A stretch of 48,089 nucleotides of DNA from an uncultured Saccharofermentans sp. (GCA_905234715.1 CAJOJI010000004.1:1-48089); one strand, 5' to 3'. Positions 35,120-44,865 are shown, counted from the stretch's first letter. Translations and numbers: made by a program. Notes: a model not told the origin generated them from the sequence alone.

Positions 35120-35148
35120 GCCCCTCCGGAGATGATCTCCGGAGGGGC
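35120..35148 (-). terminator. Terminator of the flotillin gene
   Basis: GCCCCTCCGGAGA and TCTCCGGAGGGGC form a near-perfect stem around two to three bases. On the minus strand it is followed by TAATTATTTTG. The plus-strand exit AGTTTTG is also T-rich, so it may act both ways. Confidence 0.75.
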
Positions 35149-35189
35149 AGTTTTGTTAATCAGTTGTAGCAACTAATCACAGCTTTAAA

Positions 35190-36800
35190 TTAAGCTTCTG
35201 TCGTCGGCGCGGTGGGTGCCTGAGGTGCAGCAGGTGCTGCCGGAGCGACCGGAGCAACGGGTGCTGTTGAAGCAGAAGCGCCGCTTACTGTCTCATTTAA
35301 ATCGCCTGTGGAAACGTTCAGTGTCTGAACTCCCTCAAGGCCGCTTACTGTGATGTTCTTGTTTACCTTAGCGTCATAGGTATTAGCTCTCATGATCTCT
35401 CTGATGTCGATACCTGTTGTCTCCTTTACGGACTCAATTGTCTGTGCAAGGACAGAAGGTACATAAGATCCCATAGAACCTACGCCTGTGTCGCCGCCAT
35501 TGCCTGAATCGATGATCGTAACCTTGTCGATCGTGGACAGAGGCTTTGCGATCTCTGCTGCCATTTCAGGAAGAGCCTTAACGATCATTTCCATCATGGC
35601 TGCCTGGCCGTACTTCTTCATAGCTTCAGCCTTCTTCTCGAGAGCCTCAGCTTCTGCTAAACCCTTAGCAGCGATTGCTGCAGCTTCAGCTTCACCGACC
35701 TTACGGATACCTTCAGCTTCCTGCTGCTTTGCGAAGAGGTCTGCCTCAGCCTGTACTTTACGAGCTTCAGCTGCCTTCTCGAGTTCGAACTTCTCAGCTT
35801 CTGCGTTTCTCTGTCTCTCATAGAGAGCAGCGTCTGCAGCCTGCTGCTTTGCGAACTTCTCAGCTTCTGCCTTCTTCTTGACTTCAGCGTCGAGAGCCTG
35901 CTCTTTAACTTCAGCTTCCTTTCTCTTGAGGTCGACTTCCTTCTCCTGACGAGCGATGTCGGCATTGGTCTTTGTGACCTCGATTGTCTTACGCTGATTC
36001 TCTTTCTGAATCTCGTAAGCTGCGTCAGCTTCAGCCTGCTTTGTGTCCTCAATCGTCTTGAGTTCTGCTCTCTTGATGGAGAGTTCATTCTGCTTTACTG
36101 CGATCTCTGTATCAGCTGCGACCTTTGCATCGTTTGCTTCCTTCTGAGCCTGAGCCTGAGCGATTGCTACGTCTCTGTCAGCCTGAGCCTTTGCGATGCT
36201 TGCGTCCTTCTGGATCTTAGCCATGTTGTCCTGACCAAGAGCGTTGATGAGATCCTTCTCATCTGTTACGTGCTGAACGTTGCAGGAGATGATCTCGATA
36301 CCGAGACGCTTCATGTCTTCCTGAGCTTTCTGCTGAACCTCGTCACCGAACTTCTTTCTGTCGTTGCAGAGGTCCTTCAGTGTGATCGTACCGATGATCT
36401 CTCTCATGTTACCCTGAAGTGAGTCAACGAGAGAATCTGCGATCTGCTGCTCTTTCATGTTGAGGAAGTTCTTCATGGCGAGCTTAACGCCTTCACCTTC
36501 GCTCATTACTCTTACCTTTGCGACTGCGTCGATGTTTACACCGATGAAGTCTGCTGTAGGTACGTAACCGTCGGTCTTGATGTCGATCGAGATCTGCTTG
36601 ATGAGGAGCTCGTCCTTTCTCTCGAAGAAGGGCATCTTGAGGCCTGCTCTACCGATCAGGATCTTAGGGTTCTTGCGAAGACCTGAGATGATATATGCTT
36701 TATCCGGCGGTGCCTTTACATAGCTGCAGATAATGATGATGATTACCACAATGGCAACAATAACTGCTGCAATGATGGGTGCTGTTAAAAAATCAGGCAT
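35190..36800 (-). CDS. Flotillin-like SPFH protein
   Basis: A 536-residue membrane scaffold of the flotillin group (FloT/YqiK type), known to organise membrane microdomains. A hairpin or single membrane segment lies at residues about 7-28 (PIIAAVIVAIVVIIIIICSY). The SPFH domain spans about 30-200, followed by an Ala/Glu/Lys-rich coiled coil (about 205-405) with repeated AEA blocks. An AEALEKKAEAMKKYGQAA segment and a Pro/Ala tail close the protein. The ATG at 36800 has AGGAGG (36810-36815) nine bases upstream; the longer GTG frame from 36836 contains that ribosome site and a hairpin. No NfeD gene adjoins it. A terminator-like hairpin lies in its leader. Confidence 0.88.
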   Translation of the reverse strand: MPDFLTAPIIAAVIVAIVVIIIIICSYVKAPPDKAYIISGLRKNPKILIGRAGLKMPFFERKDELLIKQISIDIKTDGYVPTADFIGVNIDAVAKVRVMSEGEGVKLAMKNFLNMKEQQIADSLVDSLQGNMREIIGTITLKDLCNDRKKFGDEVQQKAQEDMKRLGIEIISCNVQHVTDEKDLINALGQDNMAKIQKDASIAKAQADRDVAIAQAQAQKEANDAKVAADTEIAVKQNELSIKRAELKTIEDTKQAEADAAYEIQKENQRKTIEVTKTNADIARQEKEVDLKRKEAEVKEQALDAEVKKKAEAEKFAKQQAADAALYERQRNAEAEKFELEKAAEARKVQAEADLFAKQQEAEGIRKVGEAEAAAIAAKGLAEAEALEKKAEAMKKYGQAAMMEMIVKALPEMAAEIAKPLSTIDKVTIIDSGNGGDTGVGSMGSYVPSVLAQTIESVKETTGIDIREIMRANTYDAKVNKNITVSGLEGVQTLNVSTGDLNETVSGASASTAPVAPVAPAAPAAPQAPTAPTTEA

Positions 36801-36822
36801 TTTCCTTATCCTCCTATTTCTT

Positions 36823-36857
36823 AAAAAACCCCACACCGTGTTGACCGCGGTACGGGG
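36823..36857 (-). terminator. Terminator-like hairpin in the flotillin leader
   Basis: On the minus strand CCCCGTACCG pairs with CGGTGTGGGG (36829-36857; eight Watson-Crick and two G-T pairs, 9-nt loop) and runs directly into TTTTTT. It lies between the promoter at 36879-36906 and the ribosome site at 36810, so it could attenuate the flotillin transcript. Confidence 0.65.
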
Positions 36858-36878
36858 ACGCCATATGTTTATAAAGAT

Positions 36879-36906
36879 ATTTTACATTATGGGTACCCCT
36901 GGTCAA
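36879..36906 (-). promoter_or_regulatory. Promoter of the flotillin gene
   Basis: On the minus strand -35 TTGACC (36901-36906), a 16-bp spacer holding a GGGTACCC palindrome, and -10 TAAAAT (36879-36884). Predicted transcription starts about 70 bp before the ATG and just upstream of the leader hairpin. The remainder of the gap to 37048 shows no gene. Confidence 0.65.
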
Positions 36907-37047
36907 GAAAAATCGTATCCGGGCAAATCCGATTTGTACAGTTGAATAATTTGGAATATCCCCGATTATGCGGGTTTAATATTTTTTCACAATCCCGGAC
37001 ACCGGAAAGGGCTCAAACGCAACTATAGGTGGCATCACAGCGGTTTT

Positions 37048-37084
37048 GCAAAGTAAAAGAGGACGCCTTAAAAGGCATCCTCTT
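37048..37084 (-). terminator. Terminator of the clostripain-type gene
   Basis: On the minus strand AAGAGGATGCC pairs with GGCGTCCTCTT (37057-37084), one G-T pair, followed by TTACTTTG. It lies 25 bp past the stop codon. Confidence 0.8.
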
Positions 37085-37108
37085 CAACAAAGATTATCTT
37101 TTAATAAA

Positions 37109-39670
37109 TTAATAATCAGAACCTACAAAATACGGATTAACTTCACAGAGTTTGATCTCACCGCCTGAGATCTCATAACCGATAACTCTGGAGTTATAGA
37201 AATCTCCGCGCTGGTCATAAATGCTTGCCATGCCGACATAGTATCCGTTTGAAAGAGGCTTGCTGACGATCCTTGTAGATGAAGAATACGTTATCTTCTT
37301 GCCTTCAGCCTCAGATTCAACTCCGTTAAGATCCAATGTCGGATAGAGCGGGATGATCGTATCCTTGAGCTGTGGCTGAATGATCTGCTTCGTATCTACC
37401 ATATAGTTGATCTGATCGGTGGAATCCGGAAATAAGCGTATGCCCTTTATCTCGAACTCTTCGGTATCACGGTCAAATGCAATTGTAAGATATGCATCTT
37501 TGCCGTTGTAAAGCACATGGGAACGGTACTCTACGGTTGAAATGGTTCTGGATGTCATCTCAATTGCCAGAGGCTGGCCGTCTAAAAATACCCATTCTCC
37601 GTCAAAATCACAGCAGAGATTTCCCTCGCCGTCCAGATAAACAAATTCATCCTGGCCGTAGTAAGTGATAACGCCTGTTCTGTCATCATATACCGCCAGC
37701 TCGAATGTGTAATCCTGAGCCATGCTCTGCACTGAATCAGGTATAGCAACAGAGAAGTTATTACCCTCTATTACTGGCATTGTCTGCTCGAAAACATAGA
37801 ACTGTGAGATATCAAGAACCCGGGGTTCGGCATCGGTCAGAGTCTTGACCACCGCCTTCATATCATCATCGAGACATCCCGAAAGCTTATAGTAATACAG
37901 TGCACGGACATAAGGATCTTCACAGATATCGTAAATATAGTTCAGGAAATAATGCAGACCCATATAAGATGAGATGCTGCCCGGAAGATAGACACTTATA
38001 CCCTGTGTATCTGCAAGGGTTCCGGTCTCGCGGTGATACAAAACGGATTCATGCAAAAGGTTCTTTATCTTAGAGCACTCTTCCGGATAGCTGTCTATCA
38101 TCAGGTCAACATAACAGCCGAGATCAACCAGATTATAGATATCATAACTGCTTGAGGCCACATGGAGCGTATTGTTGCTGCAGCGTCCGATATCAGCCAG
38201 AACGCTGATGTCTTCAGCAGCATCTTTCAGCTGGTGTTTAGCAAGTTCCGAATATGCCTTATAAAGCTCTTCTGTTTTATTGGCATCCAATACTGCGAAA
38301 GTGACATCTGTCATGGAAATGTACTTGGTCATATTAACATGAGTCTTCATGCAATAGTCCACAAAAGTATCAGCTATGGTTTGGGCAACTGCAGCCGGAC
38401 TCATGGTCGGATCCGCACTCATCCGGTTTAAAAGGTTCAGATAATCCCATCCATCACCGGGTTCGGATTCTTCACTCAATGCATAAAAGGATGCAAAACC
38501 GTACAGCTCATGTGTAACTTCAAGGTTAGACATCAGGCATGCATCAAAACCGATGATGTCAAATGCGGGATCGGGAGTATAAACATTTGAAAGCGCCGTA
38601 TTGATGTCTCTAATGCTCATGTTTCCGCCGCCGAAGATGGAATCCTTGCCATAACCGAACGGTCCGCCGCCGTGATCCCAGAGAATGAGCATCGTGTGAT
38701 CAGCCGGGTAGTCATCTCTGCAAAAGCGCAGAAAATCCGACAGGGTATCAGGATCGGTGGCACGCTGCAGAGGCATGTTCTCCACCTGCTCGAAATATCT
38801 GTCTTTGGTTATTATAAATCTCTGGGTCTTATTGGGATTTACCAAAGAATTGCTCCATCTGGTAGCACCGCCTGTCTGAATAACGATCGTAATGTTTTCT
38901 GACAGTTCAGCAGACAGCATCTCTGTGATGTCTAATGTTGCTGCACCGTCTTTTGTCGCAACTACGGTCTTATCCATGACATATTCACTTCTGGCAACCG
39001 GCTTTTCGGGAGCATAAAGGAATTCAGGCAAAGAGAGACCGTTCTTACCGAGATCATTAACGTACATATCAAGACGGTTATGGTAGTCAGCAACACGCTG
39101 TTCTTCTCTGGCTGTTCTTACAGGACCTACCTGAACAATGGCAGTCTCTGACAGATCATTCTCGTTATAATCTTCCAGATCTGCACCGACCATATAAATG
39201 CAGATAGTCCATGTGTCGTCAGGATCCACTCCGGGATATGCGGCGATCCTTTCCGCGCCTTCAGTGTCTAATGGAGCGATCTCATATATCTGTTCCTGAG
39301 TTACTTCATCATTCATATGGAGAAACGCAAGACCGTACTTAAGGTACGGAGCCAGCTTGCTGATGCAGACACCGATATAGATCGCAACAGCTGCGACTAA
39401 TCCCCAAAAAATGACTTTGGCAGCAGGTCGCAGCGCAAGACGGGGAATCCGGATAAACCAGGGTGCATCTTTGTAATGCTCCTTAAGCTTCCTTCTGTCT
39501 TCCTTCCTGGTTTCCTTCCAGCGCTTTTTACGCTCTTTTTTTGCAAGTTTCTTCTGAAGTTTTCTTTCTTTACGGCTTGGTTTTTCCGTTACGGCCGCTG
39601 CCGTCACGGAAGAGTCTGCCGTCTCAATGGTCTTCTCTTCTGATTCCGTGTTCTTGTCTATGCCGCTCAT
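37109..39670 (-). CDS. Clostripain-family (C11) cysteine peptidase, membrane-anchored
   Basis: An 853-residue protein. Residues 1-75 are highly charged (RKERKLQKKLAKKERKKRWK). A transmembrane helix follows (about 85-108, VIFWGLVAAVAIYIGVCISK), placing the rest outside. The peptidase C11 domain starts at WTICIYMVGADLE. The catalytic dyad is His333 in LWDHGGG and Cys378 in FDACLMS, both present. The last 230 residues form a beta-rich domain of unknown role. AGGAGG lies upstream of ATG. Family members cleave after Arg or Lys and are often self-activated; specificity here is not proven. It is monocistronic, with 21-bp-spaced direct repeats upstream. Confidence 0.88.
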   Translation of the reverse strand: MSGIDKNTESEEKTIETADSSVTAAAVTEKPSRKERKLQKKLAKKERKKRWKETRKEDRRKLKEHYKDAPWFIRIPRLALRPAAKVIFWGLVAAVAIYIGVCISKLAPYLKYGLAFLHMNDEVTQEQIYEIAPLDTEGAERIAAYPGVDPDDTWTICIYMVGADLEDYNENDLSETAIVQVGPVRTAREEQRVADYHNRLDMYVNDLGKNGLSLPEFLYAPEKPVARSEYVMDKTVVATKDGAATLDITEMLSAELSENITIVIQTGGATRWSNSLVNPNKTQRFIITKDRYFEQVENMPLQRATDPDTLSDFLRFCRDDYPADHTMLILWDHGGGPFGYGKDSIFGGGNMSIRDINTALSNVYTPDPAFDIIGFDACLMSNLEVTHELYGFASFYALSEESEPGDGWDYLNLLNRMSADPTMSPAAVAQTIADTFVDYCMKTHVNMTKYISMTDVTFAVLDANKTEELYKAYSELAKHQLKDAAEDISVLADIGRCSNNTLHVASSSYDIYNLVDLGCYVDLMIDSYPEECSKIKNLLHESVLYHRETGTLADTQGISVYLPGSISSYMGLHYFLNYIYDICEDPYVRALYYYKLSGCLDDDMKAVVKTLTDAEPRVLDISQFYVFEQTMPVIEGNNFSVAIPDSVQSMAQDYTFELAVYDDRTGVITYYGQDEFVYLDGEGNLCCDFDGEWVFLDGQPLAIEMTSRTISTVEYRSHVLYNGKDAYLTIAFDRDTEEFEIKGIRLFPDSTDQINYMVDTKQIIQPQLKDTIIPLYPTLDLNGVESEAEGKKITYSSSTRIVSKPLSNGYYVGMASIYDQRGDFYNSRVIGYEISGGEIKLCEVNPYFVGSDY

Positions 39671-39743
39671 TTTTCATCCTCCTCATAAATGCGCTTTAAC
39701 ACATTTACATATTAACTGACCAAATTCAAGCATTACCTGTTTT

Positions 39744-39771
39744 GTGGTGAATGGTAATCATTTAGTGGTGA
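39744..39771. promoter_or_regulatory. Direct repeats spaced 21 bp upstream of the protease gene
   Basis: GTGGTGA occurs at 39744-39750 and 39765-39771, two helical turns apart, each preceded by TTT. The site is about 75-100 bp upstream of the protease start. The spacing is that of many paired regulator sites, but the binding protein is unknown. Confidence 0.3.
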
Positions 39772-39786
39772 GTTGAATTCCGGGCA

Positions 39787-39813
39787 ACAAAAAAGGAGGT
39801 CAAATAACCTCCT
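39787..39813 (-). terminator. Terminator of the hemolysin III-type gene
   Basis: On the minus strand AGGAGGT pairs with ACCTCCT (39794-39813), followed by TTTTTTG. It lies 25 bp past the stop at 39838. Confidence 0.9.
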
Positions 39814-39837
39814 CTTTATATATGATTATTAATTTAA

Positions 39838-40662
39838 TTAACCGAAGAAATATACGAATCCCAAAACGTGGAGAACAAGACCTGCAAGGATGAAGAAGTG
39901 CCATACCATGTGGGAGAACTTGAATCTTCTCTTTGAAGGAGCGAAGAAGATACCTACCGTATAAACGATCGCACCTGAAATAAGGAGCCAGAAGCAAAGG
40001 TGAGATACGTTGTTGTAGAACTCGATGATCCTGAAGATGATCGCCCATCCCATTACGGCATAGATGAAATATGTGAATCCCTTACCGACCTTTGTGTGAT
40101 AAGCAAGTGCCGTAACGAGTACGCCGGCAATTGCCATCAGAGCTTCCAAGGCCCAGAGGACTGAACCTGAGATGGGACCTAAAACATTTATGCAGATAGG
40201 TGTGTAAGCACCTAAGATGGCAAAGTAAGCAACACTTCTGTTGACCTTGTTCATTACTCTCTTGTGGGGAGTGCCGTGCTTCATGAGGTGGTAGACCGTG
40301 GACATGAGCAGAGCAAGGATCAGTGTGATGATGAAAGCGGAAATGGCGATTACGGACATTACGACATGTGCCTGTGAAACGCCAGCTTCAGCAGAAGTGC
40401 TTAAATACGTATTGATTGCTGCGAAAGGAAGAAGTCCTAAGAGATAGAGAGCGGGAACGCCGGCTGTAAGTGAGTTGCCCACTTCTTCGCCGAATGTCTC
40501 GTATGTCTTGTGAAGACCTCTCTGGACTGCACGCTTGGAGCTCTCAAACCATGTCAGATCCTTCAGACCTTCTTCAAGAGGGTCCTGTCCGGTCTGCGCG
40601 GCATGTTTCTTATCTTCGCTTCCGGCAAGATAAGTTTTCCAGAATTTATTATTCTTTGCCAT
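39838..40662 (-). CDS. Hemolysin III / PAQR-family membrane protein
   Basis: A 274-residue membrane protein with about seven helices, of the hemolysin III (YqfA/PAQR-like) family. It keeps the family's STVYHLM motif and the paired C-terminal His in SHMVWHFFILAGLVLH. These His residues form the metal site of the related receptors. The N-terminal 55 residues are soluble and charged, longer than in most bacterial members. Family function in bacteria is poorly settled; haemolytic activity is not implied. GGAG lies 13 bases before ATG, a weak fit. It follows the repeat-tailed membrane gene by 75 bp and may share its transcript. Confidence 0.85.
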   Translation of the reverse strand: MAKNNKFWKTYLAGSEDKKHAAQTGQDPLEEGLKDLTWFESSKRAVQRGLHKTYETFGEEVGNSLTAGVPALYLLGLLPFAAINTYLSTSAEAGVSQAHVVMSVIAISAFIITLILALLMSTVYHLMKHGTPHKRVMNKVNRSVAYFAILGAYTPICINVLGPISGSVLWALEALMAIAGVLVTALAYHTKVGKGFTYFIYAVMGWAIIFRIIEFYNNVSHLCFWLLISGAIVYTVGIFFAPSKRRFKFSHMVWHFFILAGLVLHVLGFVYFFG

Positions 40663-40737
40663 TGATTCGAATCTCCGTCCTATTATTCAACCGATATATT
40701 TTACAAGGTGAGCGGTAGGTTTTCAACCATTGCGCCC

Positions 40738-41736
40738 TTATCCCTCTTTATCCTCTTCTGAAGGTGCTCCGAGAGGGATAGCTTCGTCAGAATGGGGCTG
40801 TGGCGCTCCAAGAGGAATGGCTTCATCAGCCTTGGGCTTGGGTGCTCCCATGGGGATGGCCTCATCAGGCTTCGGCTTCGGTGCGCCCATCGGAATGACT
40901 TCGTCTGTCTTGGTCTCCTTCTTAACGGGACCGGAACCCAAAGATTCGACCTTTTCTTTCTCGGGTGCGGCAACACCTACATGGACGGGTCTTACCGGTG
41001 CTCTCACGCCGGCGCGCTTTGTGGAGCGGCCTTCCTTCATGGCAGGCTTCTCTTCAGCTTCCGGAGAAGGCATGTTTATTGCATCGTCCGTCTTTTCGAC
41101 GGGCTGGTTCTTACGTGTGATGTCTGCAGGCGTCTGTGCTGTGACGGGCGCGCTGATTACGGTGCCGAGTACCTCAGGCTTCTCAGGTGCTTCAGGCGCT
41201 TTTGAAGGCGCAGGTGCGGCCTGGTCGGGCGTCATGGGGTTGAGCTGCTCTGAAAGATATGCTCTTCTGTAGAAGCGGATGATCCTGAAGAGGATCGGCC
41301 AGATAACGGCGACCGGAAGGATCCAGTAAACGACAGAGGAAGCGGCATCATTGCCGATGAACTTTGAAAGCGCTGCGAAAGGTGCCTGCATTACCGCATA
41401 GATGGCTCTTAAGCAGAGGGAGCCGAAAATGTGGAGCATGTCTGCATTGTCGCCTTTGATGAGCTCGGGTGCGGGATAGAACCACAGAGGGAAATACGCG
41501 AGAATTCCGTATGCGGCAAGTCCCCAGTTGATCCATTCCTTCTTCTTGAATGCCGCAAAAAAAGGCAGGAAGAAGATAAAGAACAGCGTGTAAAGGACGC
41601 TCATGAGGCGCTCGAACGTGGTGAAATCTCTGGGGATTATCTGATCCCAGGTGAAATAGAGCGGCTTAAAACATACGAAAGTCAACGCTCCCGCGATAAG
41701 TCCCAAGAATACACATGTGAAGTAGTCTCTTCTCAT
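40738..41736 (-). CDS. Membrane protein with 13-residue C-terminal repeats
   Basis: A 332-residue protein of no family I know. About four helices lie in residues 1-175 (CVFLGLIAGALTFVCF near the start; VVYWILPVAVIWPILFRII at the end). A hydrophilic tail of about 155 residues follows, rich in Pro, Ala, Glu and Lys. Residues 278-325 are nearly four copies of a 13-residue unit, DEAIPMGAPKPKP, with variants. The tail is probably cytoplasmic and disordered. AGGGGAT precedes ATG by a short spacing. It lies directly upstream of the hemolysin III-type gene. Confidence 0.75.
   Translation of the reverse strand: MRRDYFTCVFLGLIAGALTFVCFKPLYFTWDQIIPRDFTTFERLMSVLYTLFFIFFLPFFAAFKKKEWINWGLAAYGILAYFPLWFYPAPELIKGDNADMLHIFGSLCLRAIYAVMQAPFAALSKFIGNDAASSVVYWILPVAVIWPILFRIIRFYRRAYLSEQLNPMTPDQAAPAPSKAPEAPEKPEVLGTVISAPVTAQTPADITRKNQPVEKTDDAINMPSPEAEEKPAMKEGRSTKRAGVRAPVRPVHVGVAAPEKEKVESLGSGPVKKETKTDEVIPMGAPKPKPDEAIPMGAPKPKADEAIPLGAPQPHSDEAIPLGAPSEEDKEG
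40762..40905 (-). repeat. 39-bp tandem repeat coding DEAIPxGAP units
   Basis: Nearly four in-frame copies of a 39-bp unit encode DEVIPMGAPKPKP, DEAIPMGAPKPKA, DEAIPLGAPQPHS and DEAIPLGAP. The first parts of the units are most alike. Copy number could vary between strains by slippage without changing frame. Confidence 0.8.
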
Positions 41737-41749
41737 ATATCCCCTAAAT

Positions 41750-41779
41750 CAGATAAGGTCGGCTGATAAAAAGCCGACC
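41750..41779 (-). terminator. Terminator of the GH3 gene
   Basis: GGTCGGCT (41757-41764) and AGCCGACC (41772-41779) form an 8-bp stem. On the minus strand it is followed by TTATCTGATTT. On the plus strand TATTTT follows. Confidence 0.65.
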
Positions 41780-41816
41780 CTATTTTAATACAAATTACTT
41801 TGTTTATAAAATGCCG

Positions 41817-44596
41817 TTATTCTGCATTAGGTTCATCGAGCGATCTTAAGTACTTAACCTTAAGTGATGTGATCGTTACGCCGCCTGATGCGAAGTGCGT
41901 GCGGAAGACGCAGTTCTTGGCATACATCATGCACTCGCAGCTCTTGGTGACGGGCTCACCGTTCGTGCCGTTCCATGTGATTACTGCGCAAGGAATGCTC
42001 GTGATGTAGACCGTCATGGGGATCTGCGCAAGCTCGCCTAAGTTGGAATAACCGGTGAACTCAAGTTCGTAGTAACCCTGTCTCTCGCATGTGATTCCGA
42101 AAACGAAATCCTTGCCTCTTGATGTCTTCGTCTTGCACTCGATCGTGACCTCGTCGTCCATGGAATAGAAGACATCGGTATCGACTTCAACGTCATCGTC
42201 CTTGAAGGGGCTGTCGATGTGGTTGATAACAACTTCCTTGCCTTCGACTCTGTCCATTGCGGGAGTGTTCATGGCGAAGTTCAGGATGTTGATAGCATTT
42301 CTCTGAAGCTCGGCACGTGTGATGAGAGAGCCGTCGCCTTCGGTAAGTTCCTTATATGTGTCAGTCTCTAACAGGTTCTCCTTTTCGACGCTGGTGCATA
42401 CCATGTAGACGTCGTTTTGGGATCTTGCCATTGCGGAATGGTCTTCGAGAGAATACTTCTCAGCAATCGTTACTTCCTTGTTGATGTATGCCCACCAGTC
42501 TGTCATTACGAGGCCCGTGAATCCCCACTGCTCGCGGAGGATCATGGTGTTCTGGTCGTAGAGGCAAGCGCTGTAGACATCGTTGATGCGGTTGTAGGAA
42601 GTCATTAAGCATCTGCATCCGCCTTCTTTGATGGCGATCTCGAAAGCGGGCAGATAGATCTCGCGGAGCGCACGTGATGAAACTGTTGAGCTCATCTCAC
42701 GTCTGTTGGTCTCACGGTTGTTTGCGCAGAAGTGCTTGATTACGGGCGTTACGCCGGACTTCTCGAGAGCCTTTACCTGGGCAACTGCCATAAGGCCCGT
42801 GAGGAGCGGATCTTCGGAGAAGTATTCGAAGTTACGGCCGTTTAACGGATGTCTGTGAATGTTGATTCCGGGACCTAAGAGAGCATCGATCTTGTTTGAG
42901 AGCATCTCGACGCCGAGATATGTATAGAGCTCTTCAACGAGATCAACATTGAATGTGGAAGCAAGGCATGTACCGTTAGGGAGCGAGAATGCCTTCTTGC
43001 CGGAGTCGAGTCTCATGCCTGAAGGACCGTCCGTGCAGCAGAGCGTGGGAACGCCCATGGCCTTGAGCTCTTTGGTGACGCCTCCGAAAGCAGCAGCGGT
43101 GCCGATGGTAACCTTGGGGCTGCCCATTCCCTCACCTCTGATAATGAGCGAGAGGTCTTCGTCTGAGAGCTGTGCAATGAACTCGTCCATCGTATTCTTG
43201 CCGTGTTTAACATCAGCAAGCTTGATGCCCTTGTCGCCCGTCTGGGGGATCTCGGGTCTTACGCGGTCAAGACGTGAATCGAGATAGTTGACCGTTGCAA
43301 GAGGAGTGTCTTCCTCACCCATTGAATATGTACCGTCGCCGTTAGGAACAGCGGTAAGACGCTTGAATGCCTTTGTCGGAGCCAAAGCCGTGCCGAGCTC
43401 TTCGAGAAGCCTGTTCTCTGAAAGTCCGAAAGAACCGACAGGTGAAGCGGAGATGAAATCGCTTCCGAGGAAAAATTCATATGTACCCTTCTCGAGTACG
43501 AATCCTGTCGTTCCTAAGCCCGTTCTGCCGTCGTCATCGAAAGATGCGAATCTTCTGACGGGAGCTGTGATCGTAACTCGCTCTTCTTCGCTCTCAGGGA
43601 TATTGCCTGTCTTTGCAAATCCGACAAGGACTCTTGAAGGCTTGGAAAGCGCTCCGTCAGGTGCCTTGCAGTAGAGCATGACGGCCTTCTTGCCCGGAAC
43701 AGTTCCTGTGTTCTTTACCGTAACGCTTACAGTTACGACATCATCTTCAAACTTGAATTCCTGATCCTTAAGCTCGAATTCAGTATAAGAAAGACCTGCA
43801 CCGAACGGATAGAGAACGGCGTCCTTTGCAAATGTCGAGAAGTATCTGTAGCCGACGAAAATGTCATCGTGATAGATGTCTTCTTTGAGGTCCTTGCAGA
43901 AGTATGCGTCTGAAGCGTAGTCCTGAAGAGACTTTGCGATGGTATCCGGCAGGCATCCTGAAGGATTTACCTTGCCTGACATGACTCTTGCGACGCTGAT
44001 GCCGCCGATCATGCCGGCCTGCCATACATAGAGCACGCCCTTGATGTTGTATCTGGTTACGAATGACATGTCGATGATGTTGCCGACATTTAAGAGAACT
44101 ATCGTATTCTCAAATGCCTTGGTTACGTTCTCGAGCATGCCTTCTTCACTGTCGCTTAAGAAATATGCGCCCTTTTCTGCGGAGTTGTCTCTGTCCTCAC
44201 CTGCTGTTCTTGCGATGATGATGACCGCTGTATCGTTGCGTGAAGCGAGAGTCTTTGCGAGCTCCTCCGATACAGGCATCTCGGCTTGTGACCATGCCTC
44301 CTTGCCCCAGCCGAGACCTATTTGTCGTATATGTCCATGAGCTCGGAATCAAGAGTGATGTCCGGGCAGTCATTGAGACCTTCTCTGATATCTGATACAT
44401 GGTTAACGTTTACCATGCCGCCGGAACCTGTTCCGGACTTGTAATAATGGATCTGCATCCTTCCGAAAAGAGCGATGCGCGAGCCTTTCTTCAAGGGCAG
44501 GACATTGTCTTTGTTCTCGAGCATGACGATGCCTTCTGCGGCCGTATTGATCGCTGCTTCGGTATATTCATTCCAGTTAAGGGTTATCTCATTCAT
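41817..44596 (-). pseudogene. Domain-permuted GH3 beta-glycosidase with a one-base frameshift
   Basis: Family 3 glycoside hydrolase, about 926 residues if the frame is restored, probably a cytoplasmic beta-glucosidase acting on plant-derived oligosaccharides. The order is reversed: the alpha/beta C-domain comes first (ENKDNVLPL; IIARTAGEDRDNS), then a fibronectin-like domain (LYPFGAGLSYTEFEL), then the TIM barrel (PGINIHRHPLNGRNFEYFSEDP; KHFCANN). The nucleophile Asp in VMTDWW is encoded at 42498-42500. This order is known from rumen clostridia. The first frame starts at ATG 44596 after GGAGG and stops at TAG 44318. Adding one A to the AAA at 44321-44323 gives DKIGLGWG and joins both frames. 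It is either a recent mutation or a sequencing error. Confidence 0.85.
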
Positions 44597-44637
44597 TGAA
44601 AAAACCTCCGGTAATTTGGTGCTTTTTTGCCGTTTCA

Positions 44638-44673
44638 TTTGCGGGCTGTAAAGACTATACAGCATTTCGCAAA
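44638..44673. promoter_or_regulatory. Nested palindrome upstream of the GH3 gene
   Basis: TTTGCG (44638-44643) and CGCAAA (44668-44673) enclose GCTGTA (44645-44650) and TACAGC (44658-44663). The double inverted repeat lies about 40-75 bp before the GH3 start and may be an operator for a sugar-responsive repressor. No regulator gene is adjacent. Confidence 0.35.
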
Positions 44674-44865
44674 CGCCCGATTTTATTTTACTTGCATTTA
44701 TTTTATTTTTCTTGTTATCGGGGTGTTGCTTATGTAAATAAGCCGTTAACAATGCTTAAAAGGTCCTGTTTTATTTCGGGTATCGACAATATTTGCAAGT
44801 TTTCTGATATTAAAAGAAAAATCCCAGTCTTATAATGTGCAAAAATCAAATCAGAGAAAGATCTT

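Noticed and set aside
37021..37046. T-box-like string (AGGTGGCATCAC) on the plus strand
   Set aside because: No specifier stem is seen, no plus-strand gene follows, and the following hairpin serves the opposite-strand gene.
44315..44330. Programmed -1 frameshift in the GH3 gene
   Set aside because: The site GACAAATAG is not a slippery heptamer and no pseudoknot is apparent; a base deletion explains it better.
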